In this document: piece after piece, positions 1 to 6,432 of the stretch
Numbering within the stretch: the first letter of the stretch is position 1
Layout of the letters: each line of letters begins with the position of its first letter
Origin: an uncultured Actinomycetes bacterium
GTDB taxonomy: Bacteria > Actinomycetota > Actinomycetes > Nanopelagicales > Nanopelagicaceae
Direction: 5' to 3'
Assembly (NCBI GenBank): GCA_937864205.1
Contig: CALMJB010000002.1
Location: 1-14,919 of the forward strand
DNA: 14,919 bases
Notes under the pieces: generated by a model
Databases searched by the model: none
Told to the model about the DNA's origin: nothing
What the model saw: the letters and a program-made list of their open reading frames with translations, nothing else
Translations under genes and position numbers: made by a program

Positions 1-284
1 CTGGCTTCGCTGTACATACGTGGTGATACCGAAACAATATGGTCAAGCACACCACCAGCGGCCGAATTAATATTTGAATTGTTGGCACTATTTGCCGCAT
101 TTGATTGCACAACTGAAACCGCACGTCGTTCGCGCCGGGAAAGTTTCACTGTTGGTTGAGGTTCAGATTCTGGGATAGATCTTTGAAAAGAATAGGTGCT
201 GGCACCGTTCTGTTCAGAACTGTTTACCTCTTCTTGGTCCATCAGACCTAAGTAACCTGCCATACGTTTTAATGCTGACGCCAT
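1..284 (-). CDS. sepF: SepF, cell division protein, N-terminal part (cut by window edge)
   Basis: Translation from the ATG at 284-282 gives 94 codons without a stop and runs off the window. The N-terminus (MASALKRMAGYLGLMD) has the form of the SepF membrane-binding amphipathic helix. A Gln/Glu/Ser-rich and then Asn/Ala-rich linker follows to about residue 75, and the last visible residues (HIVSVSPRMYSEA) match the first strand of the SepF core. In bacteria without FtsA, SepF tethers FtsZ to the membrane by binding its C-terminal peptide; ftsZ lies three genes upstream here. The gene starts 18 bases after the yggS stop, with AGGA about 9 bases before the ATG, and probably belongs to the same transcript. 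The FtsZ-binding and dimerisation core is outside the window, so its integrity cannot be judged. Confidence 0.88.
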   Translation of the reverse strand, partial: MASALKRMAGYLGLMDQEEVNSSEQNGASTYSFQRSIPESEPQPTVKLSRRERRAVSVVQSNAANSANNSNINSAAGGVLDHIVSVSPRMYSEA

Positions 285-302
285 GTCAAAATCCTAAAAG
301 GG

Positions 303-983
303 CTATTCCCGTTTGCCGAGGATTGAACTACCGATTCGCACGTGTGTCGCACCGTGATTTAAGGCTGATTCAAAGTCAAAACTCATTCCAGCCGATAAAT
401 ATTGAGCTTTTGGGAAGCTTTGTTGAAAGCTCTTAAAGATTTGAGAAAGTCGCCCAAAGGCTTGGTCCGGTGCTTCATCAAGAGGTGCAACCGCCATCAG
501 ACCTAACAGATGAAGATTAGGAAATTTATTAACTAACTCTGCTAACTGATTTAAATCCTTTGGATTGGCACCGCCGCGAGCATCGTCCCCAATTTTTGCA
601 TCACTTGGCGTATCTAGATTGGCTTGCAAATTTACTTGTAAGAATAACTCTAGTTTTTTACCGCTCTCGGCGAATTTAGTTATTTGTTTTTCTTCATCAA
701 TCGAATGAATCACATTTGCCCAATTGGCAATCGACTTGATCTTGTTTGATTGAATCTGCCCTTGAAAATGCCAATTAATATCACCTGGTAATTGTTTTAC
801 TTTTTCAGTAGCTTCTTGATCACGATTTTCGCCAAATTCCCGCTCGCCTAACTCATAAAGAATCTCAAGATCGCCAATTGGAAATGTTTTTGTCACCACA
901 ATTAAATTAGCTTTTGGATTCAAAGATTCAATTTTTGCCCTCACATTTTGCAAATTGGCTTTGATTTCATCGCGCCGGGTCAT
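303..983 (-). CDS. yggS: YggS/PLPBP-family pyridoxal phosphate homeostasis protein
   Basis: This 226-residue protein has the usual length and motifs of the YggS (PROSC/PLPHP) family, a single-domain alanine-racemase-like barrel. The expected PLP lysine is K32 in VVTKTFP. FGENR (50-54), WHFQGQIQSNK (71-81), the GMS turn (199-201) and the phosphate-binding HVRIGSS segment (214-220) are all present. Family members bind PLP without known enzymatic activity and keep vitamin B6 and amino-acid pools balanced. The loop around residues 122-138 (TPSDAKIGDDARGG) looks a little longer than usual. The ATG overlaps the pgeF stop as ATGA, implying translational coupling. Position between pgeF and sepF is normal for actinobacteria. 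PLP also serves alanine racemase, a possible link to wall precursors, but that is inference. Confidence 0.93.
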   Translation of the reverse strand: MTRRDEIKANLQNVRAKIESLNPKANLIVVTKTFPIGDLEILYELGEREFGENRDQEATEKVKQLPGDINWHFQGQIQSNKIKSIANWANVIHSIDEEKQITKFAESGKKLELFLQVNLQANLDTPSDAKIGDDARGGANPKDLNQLAELVNKFPNLHLLGLMAVAPLDEAPDQAFGRLSQIFKSFQQSFPKAQYLSAGMSFDFESALNHGATHVRIGSSILGKRE

Positions 984-1633
984 AACGAAATTACTCCAGC
1001 CTGCCGACCTAAATCACCACTTGCTCTATGAGAAAAATATTGCAGTTTTTCAAAGGTGCAGCCGCCAAATCTTTGTAATTGTAATTTTTTTGAAAAAGAA
1101 TGAACTTGATCTTGTAAACCAGCAAACAAATCGGCGCAATTGCTGGAATTATTTGCAGGTTTACCAGAATTAATATTTGAACTTGGATACCGCAGCCATA
1201 CTGATTTTGCCGTCGCTTCATCTAATGGATAACAATTGCCACAGATATGCGGACCAACTGAAATCGAATTAATCTGCGCATTCATTTGCTGCATTTGCTG
1301 TAGGACTTTTAAGGTTATTTCATTCATCAATCCCCGCCGACCCACATGTACCGCAGCTACCACGCTTGATCCATCAATTAAAACTGGCAGACAATCCGCC
1401 ACCATCACCGCTAGCGAAATTCCCGGTTCGGCTGTTATGAGTGCATCAACCTCTTGATCGGTTCGATTCACGCCGGGGCTGCCATCTTTGTTTGTAATTA
1501 TTTGAAAATTATTACCGTGATTTTGCCGCATGAACCAGATTGAATTCGTGGTTACAAATTTGTGCAAAGTTGATTGATGATTGCTCTCGGTGAGAGAGCC
1601 AAAATCTCGCGCAGTAAATAACAACCGCGCCAT
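980..1633 (-). CDS. pgeF: PgeF/YfiH family protein (multicopper-oxidase-like, peptidoglycan editing factor family)
   Basis: This 217-residue protein belongs to the YfiH/DUF152 (LACC1-like) family. Visible motifs are QNHG (37-40), ADCLPVL (79-85), AVHVGRRG (94-101), GPHICGNCY (127-135), a CT pair at 192-193, SHR (201-203) and GRQAG near the C-terminus. The family metal site, two His and one Cys, maps to H39, C81 and H96. E. coli PgeF removes UDP-MurNAc with L-Ser wrongly added by MurC; other family members are purine nucleoside phosphorylases/deaminases. Its place beside murC and ftsZ suits the editing role, but the substrate cannot be read from sequence. The common HAGWRG motif is HVGRRG here, with Arg for Trp. 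The gene begins 55 bases after the ftsZ stop and overlaps yggS by 4 bases. Its own ribosome binding site is weak (AGATTGATTTA before the ATG). Confidence 0.9.
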   Translation of the reverse strand: MARLLFTARDFGSLTESNHQSTLHKFVTTNSIWFMRQNHGNNFQIITNKDGSPGVNRTDQEVDALITAEPGISLAVMVADCLPVLIDGSSVVAAVHVGRRGLMNEITLKVLQQMQQMNAQINSISVGPHICGNCYPLDEATAKSVWLRYPSSNINSGKPANNSSNCADLFAGLQDQVHSFSKKLQLQRFGGCTFEKLQYFSHRASGDLGRQAGVISL

Positions 1634-1663
1634 TTAAATCAATCTAATTTAAATCTGATGTAG

Positions 1664-1693
1664 CAAGAAATCTTGAGTAATCCCGAGATTACT
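1664..1693 (-). other. Tandem small hairpins at the ftsZ stop codon
   Basis: In the transcript, AGTAATC-TCGG-GATTACT forms a perfect 7-bp stem with a 4-base loop (1676-1693), and the ftsZ UAA lies within its first arm. Directly after it, CAAGA-TT-TCTTG (1664-1675) could form a second, tighter 5-bp hairpin. No uridine run follows, so this is not a canonical intrinsic terminator. It could slow the ribosome, protect the ftsZ 3' end after processing, or attenuate transcription into pgeF-yggS-sepF. It may also be chance in AT-rich DNA. Confidence 0.45.
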
Positions 1694-2882
1694 TCATGAA
1701 ATCTGGCACATCGATTTCATCTTCAGCCACCATCTCTTCAAATGTAATTCGACGGCGACCATTGCTTCCGGCTGTACCCGCCATTGAGTATGAAGACTGG
1801 CTGGCGTAAACATCAGCGGTTTGCGAACTATTTGAAAGATCTAGTGCCACTGAAATTGGATCATTTGTTGGAATTGGATCAGCATTTACCGAAAGTGCAG
1901 CTGAAGTTAAAACTGGTGCTGCCACATACTTAGGTTGACCACCTTCGAATCCGGCAGCGATAACAGTTACGCGAACTTCATCACCTAATGCATCATCGAT
2001 AACTGTTCCGTAAATAATATTTGCATCTGGTGCGGCATATTTCGCCACCATTTCAGCGGCTTCAGAGATTTCAAACAGACCAAGATCTGAACCACCTGCG
2101 ATTGAGAGCAAAACTCCCTTTGCACCTTCGATTGATGCTTCAAGTAATGGACTTGTGATTGCTAATTCGGCAGCCCGGGTTGCCCGGCTTTCACCGCGCG
2201 CAGATCCGATTCCCATCAATGCTGAACCCGCGCCAGCCATTACAGTTTTCACATCCGCAAAATCTAGATTTATTAATCCTGGTGTTGTAATCAAATCAGT
2301 TATTCCTTGCACGCCAGATAACAACACATGATCGGCGGTCTTAAAAGCTTCAAGTGCGCTGATTGAACGATCTGAAATTGCCAACAAGCGATCATTTGGA
2401 ATCACAATCAATGTATCGACTTCTGGTCGCAAACTTGCAATTCCCTCTTCAGCTTGTCGCATGCGCCGATTACCTTCAAAAGTAAATGGCTTAGTTACAA
2501 CTCCGACAGTTAGGGCACCTAAATCTTTTGCAATCTTTGCAATAACTGGCGCACCGCCGGTTCCGGTACCGCCACCTTCGCCCGCAGTAACAAAAACCAT
2601 ATCGGCACCACGTAATGCCTCTTCAATTTCTTCGACATGATCTAGCGCTGCTTGACGACCAACTTCTGGTGATGCACCGGCACCAAGTCCGCGAGTTAAT
2701 TTTCTACCGATATCTAATTTCACATCTGCATCAGACATGAGAAGTGCTTGTGCGTCGGTGTTGATCGCGATGAATTCGACGCCCTTTAATCCGACATCGA
2801 TCATTCGATTTACAGCGTTTACTCCGCCGCCACCAATTCCAACAACTTTAATTACCGCTAAATAATTTTGTGGTGTTGCCAC
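1689..2882 (-). CDS. ftsZ: FtsZ, tubulin-like cell division GTPase
   Basis: FtsZ polymerises into the Z ring that directs septal wall synthesis. The 397-residue protein starts at GTG (VATPQNYLAVIKVVG), a typical actinobacterial FtsZ start, 7 bases after GGGAAG. The glycine-rich nucleotide loop GIGGGGVNAVNRM is at 15-27, the tubulin signature GGGTGTGG at 103-110, and the T7 loop with its catalytic acid region (NLDFAD) at 205-210. The GTPase and C-terminal domains end near residue 316. A disordered linker of about 55 residues rich in Ser, Ala and Asn follows, then RRRITFEE and the tail peptide EIDVPDFMK, the expected SepF-binding site. All key motifs are intact. The long upstream region (2883-3125) indicates separate regulation, while the 3' side continues into pgeF. 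Confidence 0.98.
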   Translation of the reverse strand: MATPQNYLAVIKVVGIGGGGVNAVNRMIDVGLKGVEFIAINTDAQALLMSDADVKLDIGRKLTRGLGAGASPEVGRQAALDHVEEIEEALRGADMVFVTAGEGGGTGTGGAPVIAKIAKDLGALTVGVVTKPFTFEGNRRMRQAEEGIASLRPEVDTLIVIPNDRLLAISDRSISALEAFKTADHVLLSGVQGITDLITTPGLINLDFADVKTVMAGAGSALMGIGSARGESRATRAAELAITSPLLEASIEGAKGVLLSIAGGSDLGLFEISEAAEMVAKYAAPDANIIYGTVIDDALGDEVRVTVIAAGFEGGQPKYVAAPVLTSAALSVNADPIPTNDPISVALDLSNSSQTADVYASQSSYSMAGTAGSNGRRRITFEEMVAEDEIDVPDFMK

Positions 2883-2889
2883 AATTTCA

Positions 2890-2895
2890 CTTCCC
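2890..2895 (-). promoter_or_regulatory. Ribosome binding site of ftsZ
   Basis: GGGAAG lies 7 bases before the GTG start of ftsZ and supports that start over internal candidates. It follows the end of a perfect 10-bp stem (2900-2924) by only four bases, so folding of that stem could affect ribosome access. Confidence 0.75.
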
Positions 2896-2899
2896 GTCC

Positions 2900-2924
2900 C
2901 AGATTGATTTATTTAATCAATCTG
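2900..2924 (-). promoter_or_regulatory. Perfect 10-bp stem-loop in the ftsZ leader
   Basis: The arms CAGATTGATT and AATCAATCTG are exact reverse complements around a 5-base loop (AAATA in the transcript). The stem ends 17 bases before the ftsZ GTG, directly upstream of its ribosome binding site. No uridine run follows. It may be an RNA structure that sets translation or stability, or a dyad operator on DNA. Confidence 0.6.
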
Positions 2925-2930
2925 CCAATT

Positions 2931-2953
2931 TGAAACTTTTTATCCCAGTTTCA
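2931..2953 (-). promoter_or_regulatory. 7-bp stem-loop in the ftsZ leader
   Basis: TGAAACT and AGTTTCA are perfect inverted arms around a 9-base loop. The element is separated from the 10-bp stem-loop by six bases. It has no terminator-like tail, and alone it would be weak evidence of function. Confidence 0.4.
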
Positions 2954-2969
2954 TTAGCCTCATATGCAG

Positions 2970-2994
2970 TGTAAACCTCAACTTGAGAGTTACA
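2970..2994 (-). promoter_or_regulatory. 25-bp near-palindrome (possible operator) upstream of ftsZ
   Basis: In the transcript sense, TGTAACTCTCAA and TTGAGGTTTACA flank one central base; 10 of 12 arm positions are complementary. The outer TGTAA/TTACA ends and lack of a loop look more like a site for a dimeric DNA-binding protein than an RNA hairpin. A weak promoter-like pair, TTGAGG-N17-GCTAAT, uses its right arm as the -35, so a protein bound here could control a second ftsZ promoter. No regulator is identified. Confidence 0.5.
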
Positions 2995-3016
2995 TCACAT
3001 CATTAGTAATTGGTAA

Positions 3017-3045
3017 AAACTAGGCACTAACAACAATCGGTTCAA
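3017..3045 (-). promoter_or_regulatory. Candidate sigma-70-type promoter for ftsZ
   Basis: TTGAAC (3045-3040) and TAGTTT (3022-3017) are separated by 17 bases, close to the consensus and with the TAnnnT form of the -10. Transcription would begin near 3010 and give a leader of about 130 bases carrying all three downstream dyads. A 5-bp dyad (TCGGT/ACCGA, 3037-3052) overlaps the -35. An ftsZ promoter in the ftsQ-ftsZ gap is usual in actinobacteria; this exact site is a prediction. Confidence 0.5.
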
Positions 3046-3104
3046 TCACCGACACGATTTAATTCCATTTAAATAATTTGCTGATTGCCAGAATTTTTTT
3101 GTTT

Positions 3105-3115
3105 GGAAAGTGAAA
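3105..3115 (-). promoter_or_regulatory. Stretch complementary to the ftsZ ribosome binding site
   Basis: The transcript here reads TTTCACTTTCC, which can pair with GGGAAGTGAAA at 2895-2885 over 11 positions (ten Watson-Crick, one G-U). That partner contains the ftsZ ribosome binding site. The stretch lies upstream of the candidate promoter, so only transcripts reading through from ftsQ would contain it. Long-range pairing is an inference and may be chance. Confidence 0.3.
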
Positions 3116-3125
3116 AAACTTGTTG

Positions 3126-3860
3126 CTATTTAACCGTTGGTTGATCTGGCAGGCTCAAATTAATCGAGGTGATTTGTTGATTTTCTGGCTGCAAAAGCAG
3201 CAGCTCTAACACCTTTGCTTTTTGCTCTAAATCTGAGACCTGCCCCCAATTTATTTCGATTGCTCGATTTTGATATGTGGTCTTCATTTGCACATTTGAA
3301 AGGGAATCCACGCCAAGGCTGGATAACTGCTTTAAGTAGTCTCGGGCGCTGATTGGAAATTGCCCTAAGAACTTGGTCAAAATTTGCACCTGTGCTGGGT
3401 TGTTAGCACCATCATTTCCCACACCAATCATTGGAATCTGATTCTGAATCGCAAGTTGGTCGGTAGATTTTGGAACAAATTGAATTCCTTGGGGATCAAA
3501 ATTTTTAATTTGTCCCGATGTATCGATGAATTTAGCGACCGGGGTTCGTTCTAAAACAGTGATTGATACTTCCCGGGAAAACCAGTTTCGATTTGTTTTC
3601 GCCTCACTTAGCCAATTCGCCAGATAAAGCGTGCGGTTTATTCCGCGGGTATCTACCCGGGCAAGTCGTTGTCCAACTCGTAATTCGATTCCCGCGGCTC
3701 GGATTTGGGAAGTAACTAAATTGGTTGAACTAGTTCCCATTACATTAACTTTTTTTACTGTTAAAAAATCTGACCAGCCCAGCAAATAAGCCAATGATCC
3801 AATCAGAGTAATAGCCAGGAAAATCTGCAGTGATCTCTTGAGATTTACAGTCCTAAACAT
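3126..3860 (-). CDS. ftsQ: FtsQ/DivIB-type divisome membrane protein
   Basis: The 244-residue protein is a bitopic membrane protein: a short basic N-terminus, one membrane segment at about 11-28, then an extracytoplasmic part. Residues 33-105 fit the POTRA domain (start VKKVNVMGTSSTNLVTSQI), followed by the FtsQ-like stretch VLERTPVAKF (102-111). The rest is poorly conserved, as usual in the family. FtsQ links early and late division proteins and, with FtsL/FtsB-type partners, controls FtsWI activity. The cytoplasmic tail is very short (about 10 residues), whereas many actinobacterial FtsQ proteins have longer ones. It begins 13 bases after the murC stop, with no strong ribosome binding site, so coupling to murC is likely. 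It is the last gene before the long ftsZ leader. Confidence 0.92.
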   Translation of the reverse strand: MFRTVNLKRSLQIFLAITLIGSLAYLLGWSDFLTVKKVNVMGTSSTNLVTSQIRAAGIELRVGQRLARVDTRGINRTLYLANWLSEAKTNRNWFSREVSITVLERTPVAKFIDTSGQIKNFDPQGIQFVPKSTDQLAIQNQIPMIGVGNDGANNPAQVQILTKFLGQFPISARDYLKQLSSLGVDSLSNVQMKTTYQNRAIEINWGQVSDLEQKAKVLELLLLQPENQQITSINLSLPDQPTVK

Positions 3861-3873
3861 TTAGCAGTAAGGG

Positions 3874-5277
3874 TTAATTAATTCGCTGATTTAGTTTGTT
3901 TAGAATCGGTTCGCCAAGTGAGCTGACATCGCCGGCTCCTAAAGTCAAAATTACATCTCCGGGCTTTGCCATTTCGCAGATTTCATTTACTGCATCAACC
4001 ATTGCCGGTTGAAACTTTGCCGATTTCGAATCTAAGTGTTTGGCAATTGATAATCCAGATACTCCAGAAATTACTGGCTCGCTAGCGGCATAAACTTCCA
4101 GAATTAATGTGAAATCAGCTTTTGATAATGCGTCGGCAAACTCACGTTCAAATCTTTGGGTTCTGGAATAACGATGCGGTTGGAAAATAACTAACACTTT
4201 TCCGGCACCGGCAAAACTGCGCGCCGCCTTCAAAGTTGCAGTAATTTCAGTTGGATGATGGCCGTAATCATCAATTACGCGCACTCCGTTTTGTACTCCT
4301 TTTAATTCAAATCTTCGTTTGGTTCCTGAGTAGCCTTTTAATCCATCCAAAATAGCTGACGCGGTAAAACCTAAATGAGTTGCGGTAGCAAACACAGCGG
4401 TGGCATTTTCGGCATTGTGCTCACCGGGAATTTGCAGAATTAGTTCGTGCGCGATTGCGGTTTGAACCGGGGATGAGCCATTTACGGTTATCTGTGCCAC
4501 GGTCTTGTTGTTAGTCACCTGCGCATTCTTGATCTGAAATTGTGCGATCTCGCTCGTTCCATAAGTGATGATATTTAAATCACCACGAGCAATTTGGGAA
4601 AGTAATTTAGCTACCCCAGGGTCGCTGATGTTTGCTACCAGGAATCCATTTGCCGCGATTGAGTTAACAAAATCTAAAAATACCTGTTCGATTTCACCTA
4701 AAGTTTTAAAGTGATCGACATGATCAAGTTCAATATTTGTGATGATCGCACCATTTGGTCGATACGCAAGAAATGAACCATCTGACTCATCCGCTTCAGC
4801 AATAAAGTGTTTGCCTTTGCCGTTATGAGCATTGATGCCACTGGCATTAATGGTGCCGCCTATTGCAAACGAAGGATCTGCTCCGCAACTTTGTAAAACT
4901 ACCGTCAGCATCGCTGTGGTTGTGGTTTTGCCATGTGTGCCAGCTATCGCAACCGAAATCTGATTTTGCATCAACCACGCCAACGCCTGAGCACGTTCAT
5001 AAATTGGTAAGCCAGCTGATTGAGCCGCCACTAATTCTGGATTCTTTTCATTTATTGCCGCAGATTTCACAATCGCTTGTGCGGTTGCGATATTTGTGGC
5101 GTTATGGCCAATAAATGTTTTTGCGCCATAAGTTGCAAGAGATTTAAGTACCGCCGAATCAGATTTATCTGAACCGGAAACACTCATTCCGCGATCTAAC
5201 ATAATTCGGGCGATGCCGCTCATTCCCGAGCCGCCAATGCCGATGAAATGGACCCGCTTGCCAGATAAATCAATCAC
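3874..5277 (-). CDS. murC: MurC, UDP-N-acetylmuramate--L-alanine ligase
   Basis: MurC adds L-alanine to UDP-MurNAc using ATP, the first step of stem-peptide assembly in the cytoplasm. The 467-residue length is typical. The N-terminal UDP-binding fold opens with HFIGIGGSGMSGIA (10-23); the ATP loop is GTHGKTTTT (113-121); EADESDGSF (161-169) and the C-terminal motifs DDYGHHPTE (336-344) and FQPHRYSRT (365-373) are all diagnostic of MurC rather than the other Mur ligases. The start is GTG at 5277, six bases after the murG stop. The ribosome binding site is poor (GAAAG inside the murG end), so translation probably depends on ribosomes finishing murG. PgeF, encoded three genes downstream, belongs to the family that edits MurC errors. 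Confidence 0.97.
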   Translation of the reverse strand: MIDLSGKRVHFIGIGGSGMSGIARIMLDRGMSVSGSDKSDSAVLKSLATYGAKTFIGHNATNIATAQAIVKSAAINEKNPELVAAQSAGLPIYERAQALAWLMQNQISVAIAGTHGKTTTTAMLTVVLQSCGADPSFAIGGTINASGINAHNGKGKHFIAEADESDGSFLAYRPNGAIITNIELDHVDHFKTLGEIEQVFLDFVNSIAANGFLVANISDPGVAKLLSQIARGDLNIITYGTSEIAQFQIKNAQVTNNKTVAQITVNGSSPVQTAIAHELILQIPGEHNAENATAVFATATHLGFTASAILDGLKGYSGTKRRFELKGVQNGVRVIDDYGHHPTEITATLKAARSFAGAGKVLVIFQPHRYSRTQRFEREFADALSKADFTLILEVYAASEPVISGVSGLSIAKHLDSKSAKFQPAMVDAVNEICEMAKPGDVILTLGAGDVSSLGEPILNKLNQRIN

Positions 5278-5283
5278 AAATTT

Positions 5284-6432
5284 TTACTTTCGATTCTGGT
5301 TTTTAAAAAATTCAACAACATCCTCGGCCATTATTGCAGCTGCGGTTTTTCCAACAGAAATATTGGGTCGATAGTTAGTTGCCCGTTGCAGAATTTGATC
5401 AAAATTACTCATCAACCAAGAGGCATTGAATTGATCATTTGCAATCAACTGTGCTGCACCAGCTGATTCCAAATCTTTCGCATTGGCTGCCTGTTCGCCA
5501 TTGCCGATTGGCAGTGGAACCAAAACAGCATATTTTCCGACTACCGCAAGTTCACCACAAGTGAGTGCGCCACTTCGAGCGATCACTAAATCGCAAGCTA
5601 AATATGCCGAAGCCATATCTTCAATGTAAGAGAGTGGAATGTAATTTTCGGTAGTTAGTGGCAGGGCGTTGTCGCGGCCGACCGCATGCACAACTTGAAT
5701 TTGATTGTCGGTGAAAAATGACATCGATTGCAGTATCGCTTCATTGATATGACGAGATCCTTGCGAACCACCAAAGACCAAAATGATTGGATGGTTTTCA
5801 TTTAATCCCCATGCTTTGATTTGCTTAGAACGGAGTTGAGCTTTTTCGCTGTTCGATAAATGAGCATTCTTAGTAATAGCGGCGCGCAGTGGCATGCCGA
5901 TTAACTTTGCCTTACGAAATGTTCCGACTCTTGATTTCGCCGATGCGAATGCAATGTAAATCTGACTTGCAAAAAGAGCGCCTAACTTGTTGGCCCATCC
6001 TTTAACGGCATTTGCTTCATGAATGTAGATGGGTTTTCGAAGTAAAGCGGCGGCTAAATAAATAGGTGGACAGGCATATCCGCCAAAACCAACGACCAGA
6101 TTGGCTTTGCTGACCAATTTAATTGACTTGATTACCGCCAAAATCAATTTAAATGGCCAGATGAAAACCGCCGGTGTGAACTTTCTTGGTAGCAAAACTT
6201 TTGGGATTAACTTCAACTCAAAATTCTGGCTTGGAACCAAACGATTCTCTAATCCATTCTTTGTTCCCACGAATTGAATTTGGATATCAGCGCGCAAATT
6301 TTGAATTTCATGAGCAACGGCAAGTGCTGGTTCGACATGCCCAGCAGTTCCGCCACCAACCATCAATATTTGCAATTGATCGTTCGGTTGAAGTGATTGC
6401 TGATGGTCTAATTGGTTTGAATTATTAGACAT
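5284..6432 (-). CDS. murG: MurG, lipid II-forming UDP-GlcNAc transferase
   Basis: MurG adds GlcNAc to lipid I on the inner face of the membrane. The 382-residue protein has the two-domain GT-B layout: GGGTAGHVEPALA (26-38) in the N-domain, HEANAVKGWANK (138-149), then GGSQGS (221-226), SGALTCGE (287-294) and GNGEQAANA (310-318) in the UDP-GlcNAc-binding C-domain. About 20 polar, Gln/Asn-rich residues precede the first strand. No better start is visible, because the next ATG lies inside the first conserved strand. In the HE-N-A loop, Lys and Trp stand at positions usually Pro and Leu. The ATG lies inside the end of ftsW, an 8-base overlap (ATGTCTAA), so the two are probably translationally coupled. 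Confidence 0.96.
   Translation of the reverse strand: MSNNSNQLDHQQSLQPNDQLQILMVGGGTAGHVEPALAVAHEIQNLRADIQIQFVGTKNGLENRLVPSQNFELKLIPKVLLPRKFTPAVFIWPFKLILAVIKSIKLVSKANLVVGFGGYACPPIYLAAALLRKPIYIHEANAVKGWANKLGALFASQIYIAFASAKSRVGTFRKAKLIGMPLRAAITKNAHLSNSEKAQLRSKQIKAWGLNENHPIILVFGGSQGSRHINEAILQSMSFFTDNQIQVVHAVGRDNALPLTTENYIPLSYIEDMASAYLACDLVIARSGALTCGELAVVGKYAVLVPLPIGNGEQAANAKDLESAGAAQLIANDQFNASWLMSNFDQILQRATNYRPNISVGKTAAAIMAEDVVEFFKNQNRK

Noticed and set aside
3051..3055. GACAC on the plus strand upstream of ftsZ, the core of the WhiA-binding motif
   Set aside because: Five bases occur by chance every few hundred bases, no second copy is nearby, and no WhiA gene is in the window.
3088..3120. A/T runs after the ftsQ stop that might form an intrinsic terminator
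   Set aside because: The only possible pairing is a weak A-U stem (AGTTTTTT with AAAAAAATT) with no GC-rich stem before the run.
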